A stretch of DNA of 64,000 bases, from positions 102,914,796-102,978,795 of the forward strand of contig NC_081415.1 of NCBI RefSeq assembly GCF_030272615.1. Direction: 5' to 3'. The stretch comes from Cryptomeria japonica (lineage: Eukaryota; Streptophyta; Pinopsida; Cupressales; Cupressaceae). Numbering within the stretch: position 1 is the first letter of the stretch; each line of letters begins with the position of its first letter. The translations under genes and the position numbers were made by a program. Shown here in pieces: positions 24,642 to 36,013 of the stretch. The notes under the pieces were generated by a model. The model had not been told where the DNA came from and ran no database searches. It was given only the letters and a program-made list of their open reading frames with translations.

Positions 24642-26150
24642 TCAGAGATACTCAAAAGTGTCTCTTGCTAGTGGCTTTGTGAAGATGTCTGCTATTTGTT
24701 CCCTTGAACTAATATATTCCAGCACAATTTTCTTCTCTTCAGCTTCTTCTCTGAGATAATGATACTTTATAGAGATATGATTTGTCTTAGTGTGCATTTC
24801 CAGATTTTTTAAAATGTTAATAGCACTAGTATTATCACAGAAGATAGTTATTGGCTCGATAACTATCTCATTCATACCTTCCAACAGTTGTTTGATCCAT
24901 GCTATATTGGTACAATTCAATGCTGCAGCAACATATTCAGCTTCAGCTATTGACTGTGAAATGTATTCTTGTTTCTTGCTAAGTCAACTCAGTAGTCTTT
25001 CTCCCAAAAAGAAAGCTCCACCGCTTGTGCTTTTCCTATCATCAATGTTTCCTGCCCAATTAGCATCAGTATAGACTTTTAAGTCAAAATCATTCCTATT
25101 TTTATATACTAAACCATAATCTTCAGTGCCTCTTAAGTATCTGAAAATTCTCTTGATTGCTATCATATGGGTTTCTTTGCGATCTGTAGAAAATCTTGCA
25201 ACTATACCTACTACATGTGCTATATTCGGCCTGCTATGAACCACATATTGCAACTTTCCAATCATAGATCGGTAAAGTGTCTCATCAACAGATGTAGATT
25301 CATCATTCTTTGATAGTTTACAATTAGTAGTCATAGGAGTACTTACAGGTTTAGAATCCTCCATTCCAAATTTCTTCAAGATTTCCTTTATATACTTGGA
25401 TTGAGTAATGAAAATCTCATTTTTCATTTGCAGTATCTGCAAACCTATAAAATAGTTTATTTCATCGATTAATGACATCTCAAATTCTTTGCACATTTCA
25501 TTTCCAAAGTTCTTGCATAAAGAGTCATTTCCACAAAAAATAATATCATCAACAAATATGGTTGAAATCAGTATTCCATTATCCTCATCATTCTTCATAT
25601 GAATGTTGTTGTTTTCACTTGTGCTCATAAAATGAATCTTGATTAAATAAGAGTGCAATCTTTCATGCCATGCTCTAGGTGCTTGCTTTAGGCCATATAA
25701 TGCTTTGTTCAACTTACATACCTGATCTTTATTCTTGTCTTCAATAAATCCTTCAAGCTGTTCAATATAAACTTCTTCTTCTAGTATACCATTCAAAAAT
25801 GCAGATTTAACATCCATTTGATATACCTTGAAATTTTTGTAAGTAGCATATGCCAACAATATTCTTACTCCCTCAAGTCTTGCCACAGGTGCAAAAGTCT
25901 CGCCATAGTCTATTGCTTCTTCTTGAGCCTAACCTTTGCAAACTAGTCTTGCTTTATTCCGAATGACCTCACCTTTTTCATTTAGCTTGTTTCTAAAAAT
26001 CCATTTTGTATCGATTACATTTTTCTCTTTTGGTCTTGGGACCAGTGTCCATGTTTCATTTTTCTTGATTTGTTCAATCTCTTCAGTCATAGCATTTACC
26101 CAATCTTCATTGTTAAATGCCTCTTTTACTCTTCTCGGTTCAAATTCAGA
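24642..26150 (-). pseudogene. B2 reverse transcriptase and RNase H, decayed
   Basis: A 300-residue frame (25886-24984) covers most of RT and the start of RNase H without a stop: [40 protein letters not shown] at 25556-25545, FIGLQILQMKNEIFITQSKY and VYTDANWAGNIDDRKSTSGG. RNase H resumes at 24920-24642 with CDNTSAINI and QIADIFTKPLARD. The RT N-terminus (25887-26150) has shifted frame. It is almost word for word the B1 region, but this copy keeps a longer open frame here. Confidence 0.9.
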
Positions 26151-26199
26151 TGAGACATGTGTTCTGTCTCAATTTGTTCCTTGTCATCACTAGATCATC

Positions 26200-27609
26200 C
26201 TTATGTCCTATAATCTGACTTGATTCATGATTTCTTTAACATATTTGGCTAATATAGGCTCGGTAGGCTCTTTATGATCTTCTTCATCACTCGGTAATTG
26301 AGTATTTTATTCATCAGCTTTCTCGGTAAAACATCTCGGTTGAACATATACAAACTCTTCATAATCTTCTGGTTCTTTGAAATTTCCTTCATCATTTCTT
26401 TCTGCAAATTCATCAATTTTCACATTTGCACTTTCCACTATTTTGTTAGATGATTTGATCAGACATTTAAATGCTTTACTTCTAGAAGAATAACCAAGAA
26501 ATATTCCTTCCTCGCTTTTCTAGTCAAACTTTCCATTTCTGTCATCTTTGTGAACATAACATCTACTTCCAAATATTTTAAAATAACTTACATTATGTTT
26601 CTTGTCATACCGGATTTCATACGAAGTCTTCAAGGTTCCTTTCTTCAGTTGTACTCGGTTTAGGGTATAAACTGCAGTGCTTATTGCTTCTCTCCAAAAT
26701 GTTTGAGGTACCCTCTTTTCTATCATCAGGGTTCTGACACAATCTACTATTGATCTGTTTCTTCTTTCATGTATCCCATTTTGTTCCGGTTTTCTCGATG
26801 CAGACACTTGTCTCTTTATACCATGATCATTGCAAAATAGGTTAAATTCATCAGAAATGAACTCTCCTCCTCTATCAAATCTTAGACATTTCAACTATCT
26901 TCCTGTTTCATTTTCAACACTTTCCTTATACCATTTGAACATTTCAAAGGCTTCTAATTTCTCTTTTAAAAACATAACTGACATCATCCTCGAGTAATCA
27001 TCCACAAACAATATGAAGTATTTATCACCATAATAACTTTGAACTTTCATAGGACCACAAAGATTAGTGTGCACAAGATCTGAAATTCCTTAGAAGTGTA
27101 GGACTTACTTGTAAATCTTGATTTTGTCATCTTACCCATCTGGCATCCTTGGTACATTGCATTCTCAGGTTTTTCCAAGCTCGATAGACCTCTTACTCAG
27201 TGCTTCTTACTTATTTTGATTAGATTATCAAAATTTACATGACAAAACCTTTTATGCCATAACCAGGCATCTTCTATTTTTTCATACAGACAATTGTTCC
27301 GAGTTGAGTCAAGATGAAATGTATTACCTTTTGTTTGAGTCTCGGTAGCAGCCAACTTGAACCATGTTTGTCATTAAATTTGACAATACCCTTCTGAAAT
27401 TCTATTCGGTATCCTGTATTGTTTAGCTATGCTACACTCAACAAATTGTATTTCAAACCTTCAACCCAATATACATCATCACATTTAGCATTGTCAAGAA
27501 GTGTGATAGAACCTTTACCTTTCACCGGACATGGTGCATCATTACCAAATCTTACATAACCTCCATCATAGTCTTTTAATTTAACAAACTTGTGTTTATC
27601 ACCTGTCAT
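26200..27609 (-). pseudogene. B2 protease end and integrase, decayed
   Basis: The frame 27609-27427 continues the protease (MTGDKHKFVKLKDYDGGY) into YWVEGLKYNLLSVA. The zinc part and first Asp of integrase (about 27330-26895) are in broken frames. The frame 26894-26520 carries LRFDRGGEF, the third acidic residue in NGIHERRNRS and FKIFGSRCYVH. At 26892-26894 the sequence differs from B1 only by single changes. The domain would insert element DNA. Confidence 0.85.
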
Positions 27610-27636
27610 GTGATGTGAGCATCCACTATCTATGAT

Positions 27637-28713
27637 TCAAGAATCATTATTATTTATGTGAGATATTAAGGCTTTTTCTTCATAACTTTCTTCATCTGAT
27701 CCATCTTTTATAGCCACATAAACAACTTCCTCTGTCTCAATCCCATCAGATTTATCATCGTTAGATTCCTCATCATCTACTAGGCATGTCTTTATATCTC
27801 TCCTTCTGAAGTCTCGGTTCCCTCTGTATTGGTGGTCTTTCTGTTTGTCATCTTGGTATTCTCTCTTTTCACTAGAGTCTTTGTCAGGATAGTTAGAAGC
27901 CATATGTCCTATTTTATCACAGTTAAAACATTTCAAAGGTAACTTTCCTTTAAAATTACCTTTGCCTCTCGGTAACCTTCTGGCCAATAATGCTTCAAAC
28001 TCTTCTTGCTTTTTGATTTCCTCATATAGTTTGTGTACTTCTTCCATGTTTTTGTGAAAACTCTCACTTGCACCACTGTGATTTCCTTCAGCATACTTAT
28101 ACATTCTATAATTGTAATCATTAGATTCACCGAGATGAAAAGAATTGAATGTAGATTCAACTTTATTTAACGAAGACCCACTGTTATCAAAATTACTTAA
28201 CTCAAATGCATGTAGCTTACCGATAGTAGCATCCAAAGACACTGGCATGTTTGGTACAAACCTTAATTCATTAATTGCAGAGACTCGAATGGCATAAGCA
28301 GGTAGAAGTGTTCTAAGCAACTTACTTGTTACATCCTTTTCTTCAATAGTTCCTCCTGCTCCTTTGATTTGATTGACAATTTCCTTTAACCTTGTATTGT
28401 ATTGGATTATGTTATCACCTTGATTCATTCTCATGGATTCAAGTTGACCTCTTAGACTATCTACTTTTTCTCTCTGAACATGTTCATCACCACCATACAC
28501 AGATATAAGCTTATTCCACATAGCTTTGGCATCATTGCAGCCTTCTAGATCATTAAACTCTTAGTCGGTCATTGGGTAGGTGCTAGGTGTAGTGTAATCA
28601 TTCTCCAGATAATATGTTGCATATTCTCCAATTCCTGATAAGTGCAGCTTCATCCTATTCTGCCATGTGGAGAAACTTGACTTGTTCAGCTTTGGTCCAT
28701 CCCTCTTATACAT
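27637..28713 (-). pseudogene. B2 gag and start of protease, with a ~75-bp deletion
   Basis: Starts at an ATG at 28713 like B1, but about 75 bp present in B1 (22465-22550) are missing near 28570, and a TAA follows at the joint. The open part 28521-27637 reads through the knuckle (CFNCDKIGHMASNY, again with Tyr in place of the last Cys) and the acidic linker to the edge of the protease, without the stop that ends B1 gag. The shared Tyr means the change predates the tandem or was copied with it. Confidence 0.88.
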
Positions 28714-28762
28714 CTTCGGATCTTGCCTCAAGTTCCTTTAAACTTTTCTTCTGGAGTCCAAA

Positions 28763-28774
28763 GCTCTGATACCA
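28763..28774 (-). other. B2 primer binding site
   Basis: TGGTATCAGAGC on the minus strand, two bases inside LTR 3; initiator Met tRNA type. Confidence 0.87.
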
Positions 28775-28776
28775 AT

Positions 28777-30270
28777 TGTTAATTAGATGAGAGGGGGGGG
28801 GGGGTGAATCATATAAACACACAATTCAATATATTCATCAGATTCAACCTCGGTAGCCTGTCCTTGATATGCAACTATGACTGAAAATCATTCAAACTCA
28901 TAAATAGATAGAGTTAAAACATCACAACACATTTAACACCAGATTTAATGTGGAAACCCAAATAGGGAAAATCCATTGTGGGATTTCAGACCCACTAAGA
29001 AAATATATCCTTCTAGAGTATGCTCAGTTAAAAGCCAATCCTGTTACATATTACATAAACACATTGCTAGATGTGACTTGGTTAAGGGATTTCCCTCAGA
29101 TCTATTAGAATCTTGCTCTTTGTTAGAAGTGACCTTGTCAAAGGATTTCAAACTCTCATTCAGAATGTTACCTTGCTAGAGGATTTACAAATAAGACTGT
29201 TAGGTCCACTCGGTTAAGAGATTTCCTATCACTTACAAAATAAATAATAGTAATAAAATATATTTGCAACTTCACATCTGAAATGCTAAAGCAGACTCTA
29301 TGTGCTCAAAATAATCTTGTCATAAGACATATCTTGCTCCTTGCTGGGGTTTTCAATCTGTTCTACAATAAGATCTTCAATCTTTTGTGCTCGATGATCA
29401 CTACAGTAGCATCACTGTTCTTCTATTTGCCTGCATAATTGTTTATCAACAAATCCTTATTTATAAGCAATTCCTAACCGCTTAATCTCCTTGATCACAT
29501 TTCCCATGATTAATCTTAGCCATCAGATCTTCAAACTTGACTAGGTTCATTGAATCCTTCGATCTGAAAAATGTTTTATCTTGCCTTGGAACTTGTATTC
29601 CTTCCTTGGTACTTGTGCTAGGTTATGACCGTTCAATCTGCTCTGTAGATCTAACTCTTGCATTTTCATTGACGTAGATCCTCAACAAACTTCTTGCATG
29701 ACATACCAATCATCTATACATCTCCAGTTCATTGGCATCCTTCATTTAATAATGCTTTTATTCATCCAATGCATTCTGTTACTGCTTGATTGTTACTCGG
29801 TTAATACTAAACTTTACTCGATAGACATTTTGCCTTCTTTAGCTGATATCGATAACCTTAGTGTTTCCCGACTAGCTTCTTGCTCAGTAATATAGAACAA
29901 TATCAAACCTTTACTCATTCTATTGCTTGAAATCTTTTCTCCTTCTTGTTCAGACCTTGAATACTCATGTATAGGATATCAAAACAATCAAAACAACACA
30001 ATCTCATCACTGTCTAACTCTGTAATAGTTGCCCATTGATTAACTTATTACTCCCCTTCATTCTCATTCTTTCTGTGTCACTTACCGACATCTTTATAGT
30101 CATCAAAACTCATTAAGATTTGGCAACATCATACTGAATCAGAAAATCAATTGCTTGACATCAATGACAAAATAATATTATTAAGACAGTAATCATCCCT
30201 TATCAGTTATATCAATAATCTCCAACAACCTTCTCAATATCCTTATAACAAACGTATTGAAATGCCAACA
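28777..30270 (-). repeat. Element B LTR 3 (5' LTR of B2)
   Basis: 1494 bp, starting TGTTAATTAGATGAGA followed by a run of 12 G and ending GCCAACA. It is followed by the CCACT duplication at 30271-30275 and then the gag of element A. TATAAATA (minus) lies at 29465-29458. Confidence 0.92.
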
Positions 30271-30703
30271 CCACTTTCCCTCCCGCACTCTTAATTTCAC
30301 CGACTATCTCTTTTATCCTTTGACCATACTGCTGGATATTCTCACCTTCAGCCATTCACATGTCATCAAACTTTCCTCTTAGACTCTCCTCTTTAGCAAT
30401 CTTAACATGTTCATCACTACTATAAATCTCTTCACGTTTTTGCCATAGCTCATGTGCAGTTTCTAGACCATGAACATCTACATATTCAAGATCAGATAAC
30501 GAAGTGATAATGGCCTCTAATGCTTGATTATTTTCTTGTTGTTCTTTCTTCTGATCATCAGTCAAAATCCCAATGGGTGCAAAATATTTAGTATTGACAT
30601 GTTCCCAATACTGACTTCCCAGAGTCTTGATGTAAATTTTCATTATGTTGCTCCATATCCTATAGTTCTCTCTGTTAAACTTTGGACCTTTCTTCTTCAT
30701 CAT
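30271..30703 (-). pseudogene. Element A gag N-terminal part, cut by the insertion of B
   Basis: ATG at 30703; the frame runs through PKFNRENYRIWSNIMKIYIK, ALEAIITSLSDLEYVD and ESLRGKFDDM, matching the copia gag fold. A TGA at 30356-30354 interrupts, after which the same phase continues (MAEGENIQQYGQRIKEI) to the CCACT duplication. The remainder of gag resumes in the same phase at 16798 on the other side of B. A primer binding site and the 5' LTR stand directly upstream. Confidence 0.9.
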
Positions 30704-30759
30704 GATCTACAAGATCTTTACCTCAAGTTGTTAGGCTTAGATCTGAGAGGACCTTAAAC

Positions 30760-30771
30760 TCTCTAATACCA
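30760..30771 (-). other. Element A primer binding site, one base changed
   Basis: TGGTATTAGAGA on the minus strand, two bases inside the 5' LTR. It differs from the initiator Met tRNA complement by a C-to-T change at the seventh base and at its end. Confidence 0.8.
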
Positions 30772-30773
30772 AT

Positions 30774-32195
30774 TAATGGTATGATGAAAGAATAAGTATT
30801 TGGTAGATTACTAAGAGGGGGGGGGGGGGTGATTTAGTAAATAGAAAAACTAATACAAACTTTCCCAATCTTAATTTCAATCACTTCGAGAAAACTTATC
30901 AATGAAATTCCACTGTCAAGATAAAAACTCATAAGATAAACTGGTTGACTGTTACAACAAATTAAGAGTAAACAAAATCAAACTTATAAACATCCAAATG
31001 CTTTATCATATGTCAACAAACTTCATTTCTCAATGCTTCTAGTTATCATGACTTATCAGAATAGTTAAGTAGTTAATCAAATCAACAATAAGATCATAAC
31101 CACAAAAACATTCACCACATGTCACAAATATTTTTGACGTGGAAACCCAAATGGAAAAAACCACAATGAGATGAGACTCAAGATAACTATTTGAACTTCT
31201 GAAGTTCGCTCTGTTAGGAGCCAAGCCTGTTAAAGCTTTACAAAAGTCCAGTTTAGAACTGATCCTATTAAGAACCACCCGGTTAAGGGATTGAATACAA
31301 ATGCCTTGTTAGAAGAAATACCCTATTAGGAGAAACCTCAGTAGATGATTTGAAAATCCAAGCTAATGGATCACCTTGTTAGAGGATTTGAAAAGTAACT
31401 AAGCTTGTTAGAGCTTACTCGGTTAGGGGATTTCAGTTTTGCTTTAATTGTTAGAAAACAATAGGAGTTTGCTTGATTTGTTTGATTAGCACTACAGTTG
31501 CTTGATTAGATCCTTTTATGCTCCTATCTGCCTTTACTCAAACTACAGACACATCATCCGGTTCGGCAACCACACACTCAACTGATCTCTGCCAACACCT
31601 TAAACAACACAACTTCATTGACCTTATAAACAAATCAATTAGGTCGGCAACACAACATAAGTCAAATACTCATAGAGATTACAAACAAGTCGGTTCAAGT
31701 ATGACTGTTGGATAACATAGCAATCTCTGCACATAATCAAGAAAGCCTCGACCACTCTTGATCACCTCTTTGATCTCTATAACTCATCACACACTTTGCA
31801 TTAGATGTAATACACTTTTCTCATTCCCTAGACAAAGGAAGTTACAACAACATGCCAAAAACACTTTGAAATTGTCTTCATACAATGACCATACGTGTCA
31901 CCATAATTATTGCTCATCATCAGATCATAAACCAACATAACCAATTCAACAACCTTAATCGGTGAGGGTTTAACAAAAACAACAGGTAGGGTTTACTGGT
32001 TACATCAAATAGATAAGGTTTAACCTTTTACTGGTTCAACTCACAAACTTACATACTAGTTTACAATTTCCTTCACTAAGCTCATCCTACCAGTTACAAG
32101 ACAATATCAACAATAACAACAATATCATTACCGGTTAATTGACATCAATGACAACATAACATATCATTAATGCAATCTTCATGCAAATGCCAACA
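30774..32195 (-). repeat. Element A 5' LTR
   Basis: 1422 bp, TAATGGTATGATG...ATGCCAACA in plus-strand reading; the second base of the terminal TG has mutated to A. CAAAG at 32196-32200 completes the target duplication. Confidence 0.92.
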
Positions 32196-32200
32196 CAAAG

Positions 32201-33012
32201 TACATATCCATGAGTGAGCGCAAAAATGAAAGTGAACACACCTAGGCTCTTTGAACTAATCATACTTGCAATATATTTTATGTGAAAAGGATACATTCCA
32301 AATAGCATTTATGTTTACTTGTGGATTTGATGATTTTCTTATCATATCTCCTAAGCAACTCAGGGATGTCACACGACTAGAGAAGCAAGGAAGGAATGTG
32401 ATGTTTTCTTTGTCAGCTGTTTGGGAGTGAAGCCTTCTACTATGCAAATTTATCTTACGATGTGATCAAGTAAAATATCATTGAAGACATTTCGGGTTTG
32501 TATAGGATAGAGGTTAACTCTTGTTTGTTTTATGCACGCAACACTCAAGTCATCTTGGTTCAATTATACCTTGATGCTTGTGCTATCTTACAATATCAAA
32601 ACCCATGTAAGTTTTAGTCAGTTCATTATGGTTTAAATATACCATGATGCTTGTATCAACTTTCAACACAACAAGGCTCGATGATGACAACAAAGGAAAC
32701 ACTAGCACTTTGATCAAGAAGATGACAACTTGTGGGAACGAGAATGCACTAGTATCATTTCATTATTAATCTTGCATTAAGTTTTCTACCATTTTCATTT
32801 TCCATTAGTATAATTTATCATCTTTTAAGTTTCAATTAACCTTGCATTAGATTGTGTATCATCATTAGGGACATTCTCATATTAAGTTTGCATTATATTA
32901 TCATTTATCATTATCATTTAGACCTTGTTAAAAATTTTCATATAGTTACATTCATTGCATCATTTGACATTATCATTACATATCATAAAATTTAAAGATA
33001 CATCTCATATTA
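32201..33012 (+). other. Element C 3' region between insertions A and D
   Basis: AT-rich and without a gene. The last 120 bases contain repeats of a phrase like CATATCATAAAATTTAAAGATACATCTCA, which continue after D at 37268-37350, confirming that D split this stretch. Confidence 0.55.
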
Positions 33013-33017
33013 TCATT

Positions 33018-33485
33018 TGTGAGATTTTGCCAAGATCAAGAGGCAATGGAAAGCATAAATAAGAGAGAACAAAATACATGATAGAAATAAACTGTATTCT
33101 ATTAAGATGAAAAATATGATCAACTAGATCATTAAGCATTCCATTTCATACAATGTAGATGAGCCTGCTTATATAGGCAAGGCTTATGGATATGTGAGCA
33201 CACAAACATGACATGTGGCTCAATAAGAAACAAGGGTAGGTAGGAAATAGGTGTGGGTAGGTAGGAGAAAGAATATAATAGTCCACATGAGGTGGATCAC
33301 CCACTGAATGTAGAGTGTAACAACAAGATCAACACCATAAAAGGTGGAAATTCTCCTACACACACTATTCCCATGTGGCACAAACACCCAAGTGTCTCAT
33401 ACCCAAACTACTATGAAATGCATTTCCTAAGTAAACTTAAGTAAAGTGTAATAATATCCTAGATGAATAATTATTTACACCAACA
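33018..33485 (-). repeat. Element D 3' LTR
   Basis: 468 bp, TGTGAGATTTTGCCAAGATC...TTTACACCAACA. A minus-strand TATATAAG lies at 33175-33168. Confidence 0.92.
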
Positions 33486-33497
33486 CCCCCCCTTAAG
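33486..33497 (-). promoter_or_regulatory. Element D polypurine tract
   Basis: A TAAGGGGGGG-type run on the minus strand abuts the 3' LTR. Confidence 0.75.
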
Positions 33498-34522
33498 TGC
33501 AACTTAGGGGAATGCACTTAAGTCTACAATGCAACTAAGAAATGCAAGATGGGTCCCGACTACTAGGCCATGTTAGGTACCCATGTACAAATGCAAATGC
33601 ATGAAAACCAATGCAATGAAATCTCTCACAAAGTGGGGAAAGAGAGAAAAACCCAATGGGAAAAAAACCTCCCCCAAAAGAGAGATGAAACATACAAGAG
33701 AACTCTCATAGAAGAATGTGAAGGACAAAACCCCATGTGAGGAAAAAGTCCCCCCCATATGAGAGAAGAAGAGAAGCTAGGAAGCCCCCCCTCAATGTGG
33801 AATCTGCACCAATGATAGAAGCTCGATGTATGAAGAAACTGCTCCACGAACGTTGAACAAAATTCCTCCCCTTAGGAAGAAACAAAACCAAAGGTGTATC
33901 CATGAAGTCTCCCCAATCATGAAGGGAAGATGTATGAAAAAAAATCATGATGAAAGGAATCTCTGAAAAACTGCTCAAGTGTCCCCATGTCGATGCTGAA
34001 AGATACCCCCTCCAAAGGTGGTAAATTGTGCCACATTGCTAAAAAAGGCACTCCAAGATCTAGTGGAGATGGATGTAGAACATGTCCCAAAGACTCACAT
34101 GTCTCCTCAAAAAATAAAGAGACCTCCTCCAACTATTGTACATAAGTATCCACAATCATGTCAACCTCAAAAGAATGATCATGTAGAGAATGAACAAGAG
34201 GGTCAGAGTGTGCCCTCACAACAATCAAAGAAGGATCACCTTCATTAAAGAGAAGATGAATATCATAAATGATGTCTCCCAAATTTTCAATGTAGGATTC
34301 CATAAACAAACCTGCAATGTCTGTCAAGTAATCATCCCATGAATCGGAAGCTAGAAGATAATGAATATCCTGCTGCACTAAATCAGATGAAGGCAAAACT
34401 GTCGCACTATCTACATCATCAGGTGCAATAGGTGATGTGATATCAATATAAGGAGATGAAATACAAGGCTCAAGAACGGGGTCACATGTGAGAATCCCCA
34501 TGTTCAAGTGCCCAAAGTTCTC
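33498..34522 (-). other. Element D region downstream of gag-protease, no recognised gene
   Basis: Where a complete copia element would have several kilobases of integrase, RT and RNase H, only about 1 kb remains. The frame 34507-34133 (about 125 residues, acidic, same phase as gag after its stop) has no motif I know. The frames between 33573 and 34132 are rich in Phe, Ser and His and look like non-coding composition. This block may be a replacement sequence rather than a remnant of pol. Confidence 0.5.
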
Positions 34523-36013
34523 CTAAAAAACTAAACCATCACAAGAAGTGTGATCATCATGTATAGAATTATCAAATGTGAAATCATCATCATCAATGAA
34601 ATCTGAAAAGGAGTATAACCGAGATGCATGATCAACCATCCCATTCACAATGATAGCTCTAGTCTCCAAGTCTCTAATGAAAACTGACTCAGGTGTGAAC
34701 TCCACAACCCTCTTAGTTGTGCCATGTGTGAATTGATAGATAGAAAGGAGATTGTTTGTCAAGTGGGGTACACACAACACATCATTGAAGGAGTTATCCC
34801 CAATGTCAATAGATCCTTTCCCAATCACATCCATGTATGTATGATTTCCCATCAAAATATATGGCATGGTGCAAGGCTCAAATGTAGAGAACATAGACTG
34901 TGAAGATGCCATATGATGAGAAGCCCCTGAATCTAGAAGCCATCTCTCTGAATCATGACTGATAGTAGCACATAGAGATTTTCCTTTTCTTGTTCCAAAA
35001 GAGTGAGTCTTCCCACTTATAGAAGCCATGAATGCTTGCCCTTTTCCTTTTGAATGTGAGGAAGTGGAAGTTGATGAATCATCCTTCTTGTAGACTTTAG
35101 GCAAATCAATGTTATGCTTTTTGATGATATGTGTGAGCTCATCAATCTTCTTAGAATGGAAATGATGCTTCTCATGACCAATCTTTTTACAATAAGCACA
35201 AGTAGGTCTCTCCCTCTTTGGTGAATTATCTCTCTTTGAAGAGGATGAATCTCCTTGTTGTGGAGAAGATGGTGCTTTTTCTTTAGGCTTTGATTGCCAT
35301 TTCTTCTTGTTTGAGTTGTCCTTTCCTTGACTTCCTTTGTTCCCTTGATTTGCCACTAGTGCTTGAGACTTAGAAGCCTTAAGAATGCCCATGCTTATCA
35401 ACTTAGTTTGTTCCATCATCAAAATTTCATTGAAAGCATCAAATGTAGGCATTGTGTAGCTTGAACCCATTGTCATCCTATGGGTTTGGAAACTAGAAAC
35501 AAATGCTGCATATTCTTGTGGAAGCTTGCCTATCAAGTTGAACATCAATTGAGTATCCTTCTTATCAATGCCACAATCTTTGAGTTGTGCCCTCAACTCA
35601 TTTGCCTTAGTGACATAATCTTGTATAGTATCAAAGTTCTTGGGATCTAACATGGTGAGATCACTATCAATTTGATATCCCCTAATCTCATCAACTTGAC
35701 CATACAAGTCTTGAAACTTTTGCCAAGCATCCTTGATTAGAGTACATTTCTCAATATGAAGAATGAGATCCTTTGTTACATACTTTCTTAAGGTACCAAT
35801 TGCCATGATATTTTTAGTGAGCCAATCCAAGTGACCAATTGGATCAACCTTAGGATCAACTGGAGCAACAATAGTTCCATCAATGTAATGAGTGAGACCT
35901 TTTTCCATAAGTTTACTCCAAGCATCAATTTTCCAAGTAGCATAATTATGTGGAGTTAAGAGAGGAAACTTAGGAGAACCCGTAGTAGCAAAAAGGAAGG
36001 AACACAAGAGCAC
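34523..36013 (-). CDS. Element D gag-protease polyprotein
   Basis: A 496-codon frame without internal stops, the longest in the window. Residues about 15-180 form a copia gag (PLLTPHNYATWKIDAWSKLM, DAWQKFQDLYGQVDEIRGYQ, LRAQLKDCGIDKKDTQLMFN). A basic Ser/Lys-rich linker follows, then a knuckle CAYCKKIGHEKHHF in which the last Cys of CX2CX4HX4C is Phe, then WLLDSGASHHM of the aspartic protease (about residue 360) and the following LCVPHLTNNLLS. The protein ends soon after the protease. No ATG opens the frame; the first codon listed is GTG at 36013, so the true start may be lost or lie upstream in another phase. It would form particles and process itself, depending on other elements for reverse transcription. 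Confidence 0.88.
   Translation of the reverse strand: MLLCSFLFATTGSPKFPLLTPHNYATWKIDAWSKLMEKGLTHYIDGTIVAPVDPKVDPIGHLDWLTKNIMAIGTLRKYVTKDLILHIEKCTLIKDAWQKFQDLYGQVDEIRGYQIDSDLTMLDPKNFDTIQDYVTKANELRAQLKDCGIDKKDTQLMFNLIGKLPQEYAAFVSSFQTHRMTMGSSYTMPTFDAFNEILMMEQTKLISMGILKASKSQALVANQGNKGSQGKDNSNKKKWQSKPKEKAPSSPQQGDSSSSKRDNSPKRERPTCAYCKKIGHEKHHFHSKKIDELTHIIKKHNIDLPKVYKKDDSSTSTSSHSKGKGQAFMASISGKTHSFGTRKGKSLCATISHDSERWLLDSGASHHMASSQSMFSTFEPCTMPYILMGNHTYMDVIGKGSIDIGDNSFNDVLCVPHLTNNLLSIYQFTHGTTKRVVEFTPESVFIRDLETRAIIVNGMVDHASRLYSFSDFIDDDDFTFDNSIHDDHTSCDGLVF

Larger units (their letters stand above)
16804..30270 (-). mobile_element. Element B: tandem Ty1/copia element with three LTRs and two internal regions
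   Basis: LTRs lie at 16804-18142, 22757-24245 and 28777-30270, all starting TGTTA(G/A)TTAGATGAG and ending GCCAACA. Internal regions are B1 (18143-22756) and B2 (24246-28776), both minus strand. Each internal region has its own polypurine tract at the left and primer binding site at the right, so the middle LTR is shared. CCACT duplications flank only the outermost LTRs. This means one insertion event delivered the block, or a single insertion was later enlarged by recombination between LTRs. It interrupts the gag of element A. Confidence 0.93.
11672..32195 (-). mobile_element. Element A: Ty1/copia LTR retrotransposon, minus strand, inserted in C and split by B
   Basis: LTRs at 11672-13082 and 30774-32195 start TG(A)ATGGTATGATG and end ATGCCAACA, with CAAAG duplications outside. 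Inside are a polypurine tract next to the left LTR and an initiator-Met-type primer binding site next to the right LTR, which sets the minus orientation. Order on the minus strand is gag, protease, integrase, RT, RNase H, which is the copia order. Removing B leaves an element of about 7.05 kb. All coding parts are broken. Confidence 0.92.

Noticed and set aside
16804-30270. B as two independent neighbouring insertions
   Set aside because: No target duplication flanks the middle LTR, and it joins directly to the primer binding site of one unit and the polypurine tract of the other.
34133-34507. Frame after the stop of D gag as a further protein
   Set aside because: No motif, and its phase match with gag can occur by chance one time in three; kept only as part of the downstream block.
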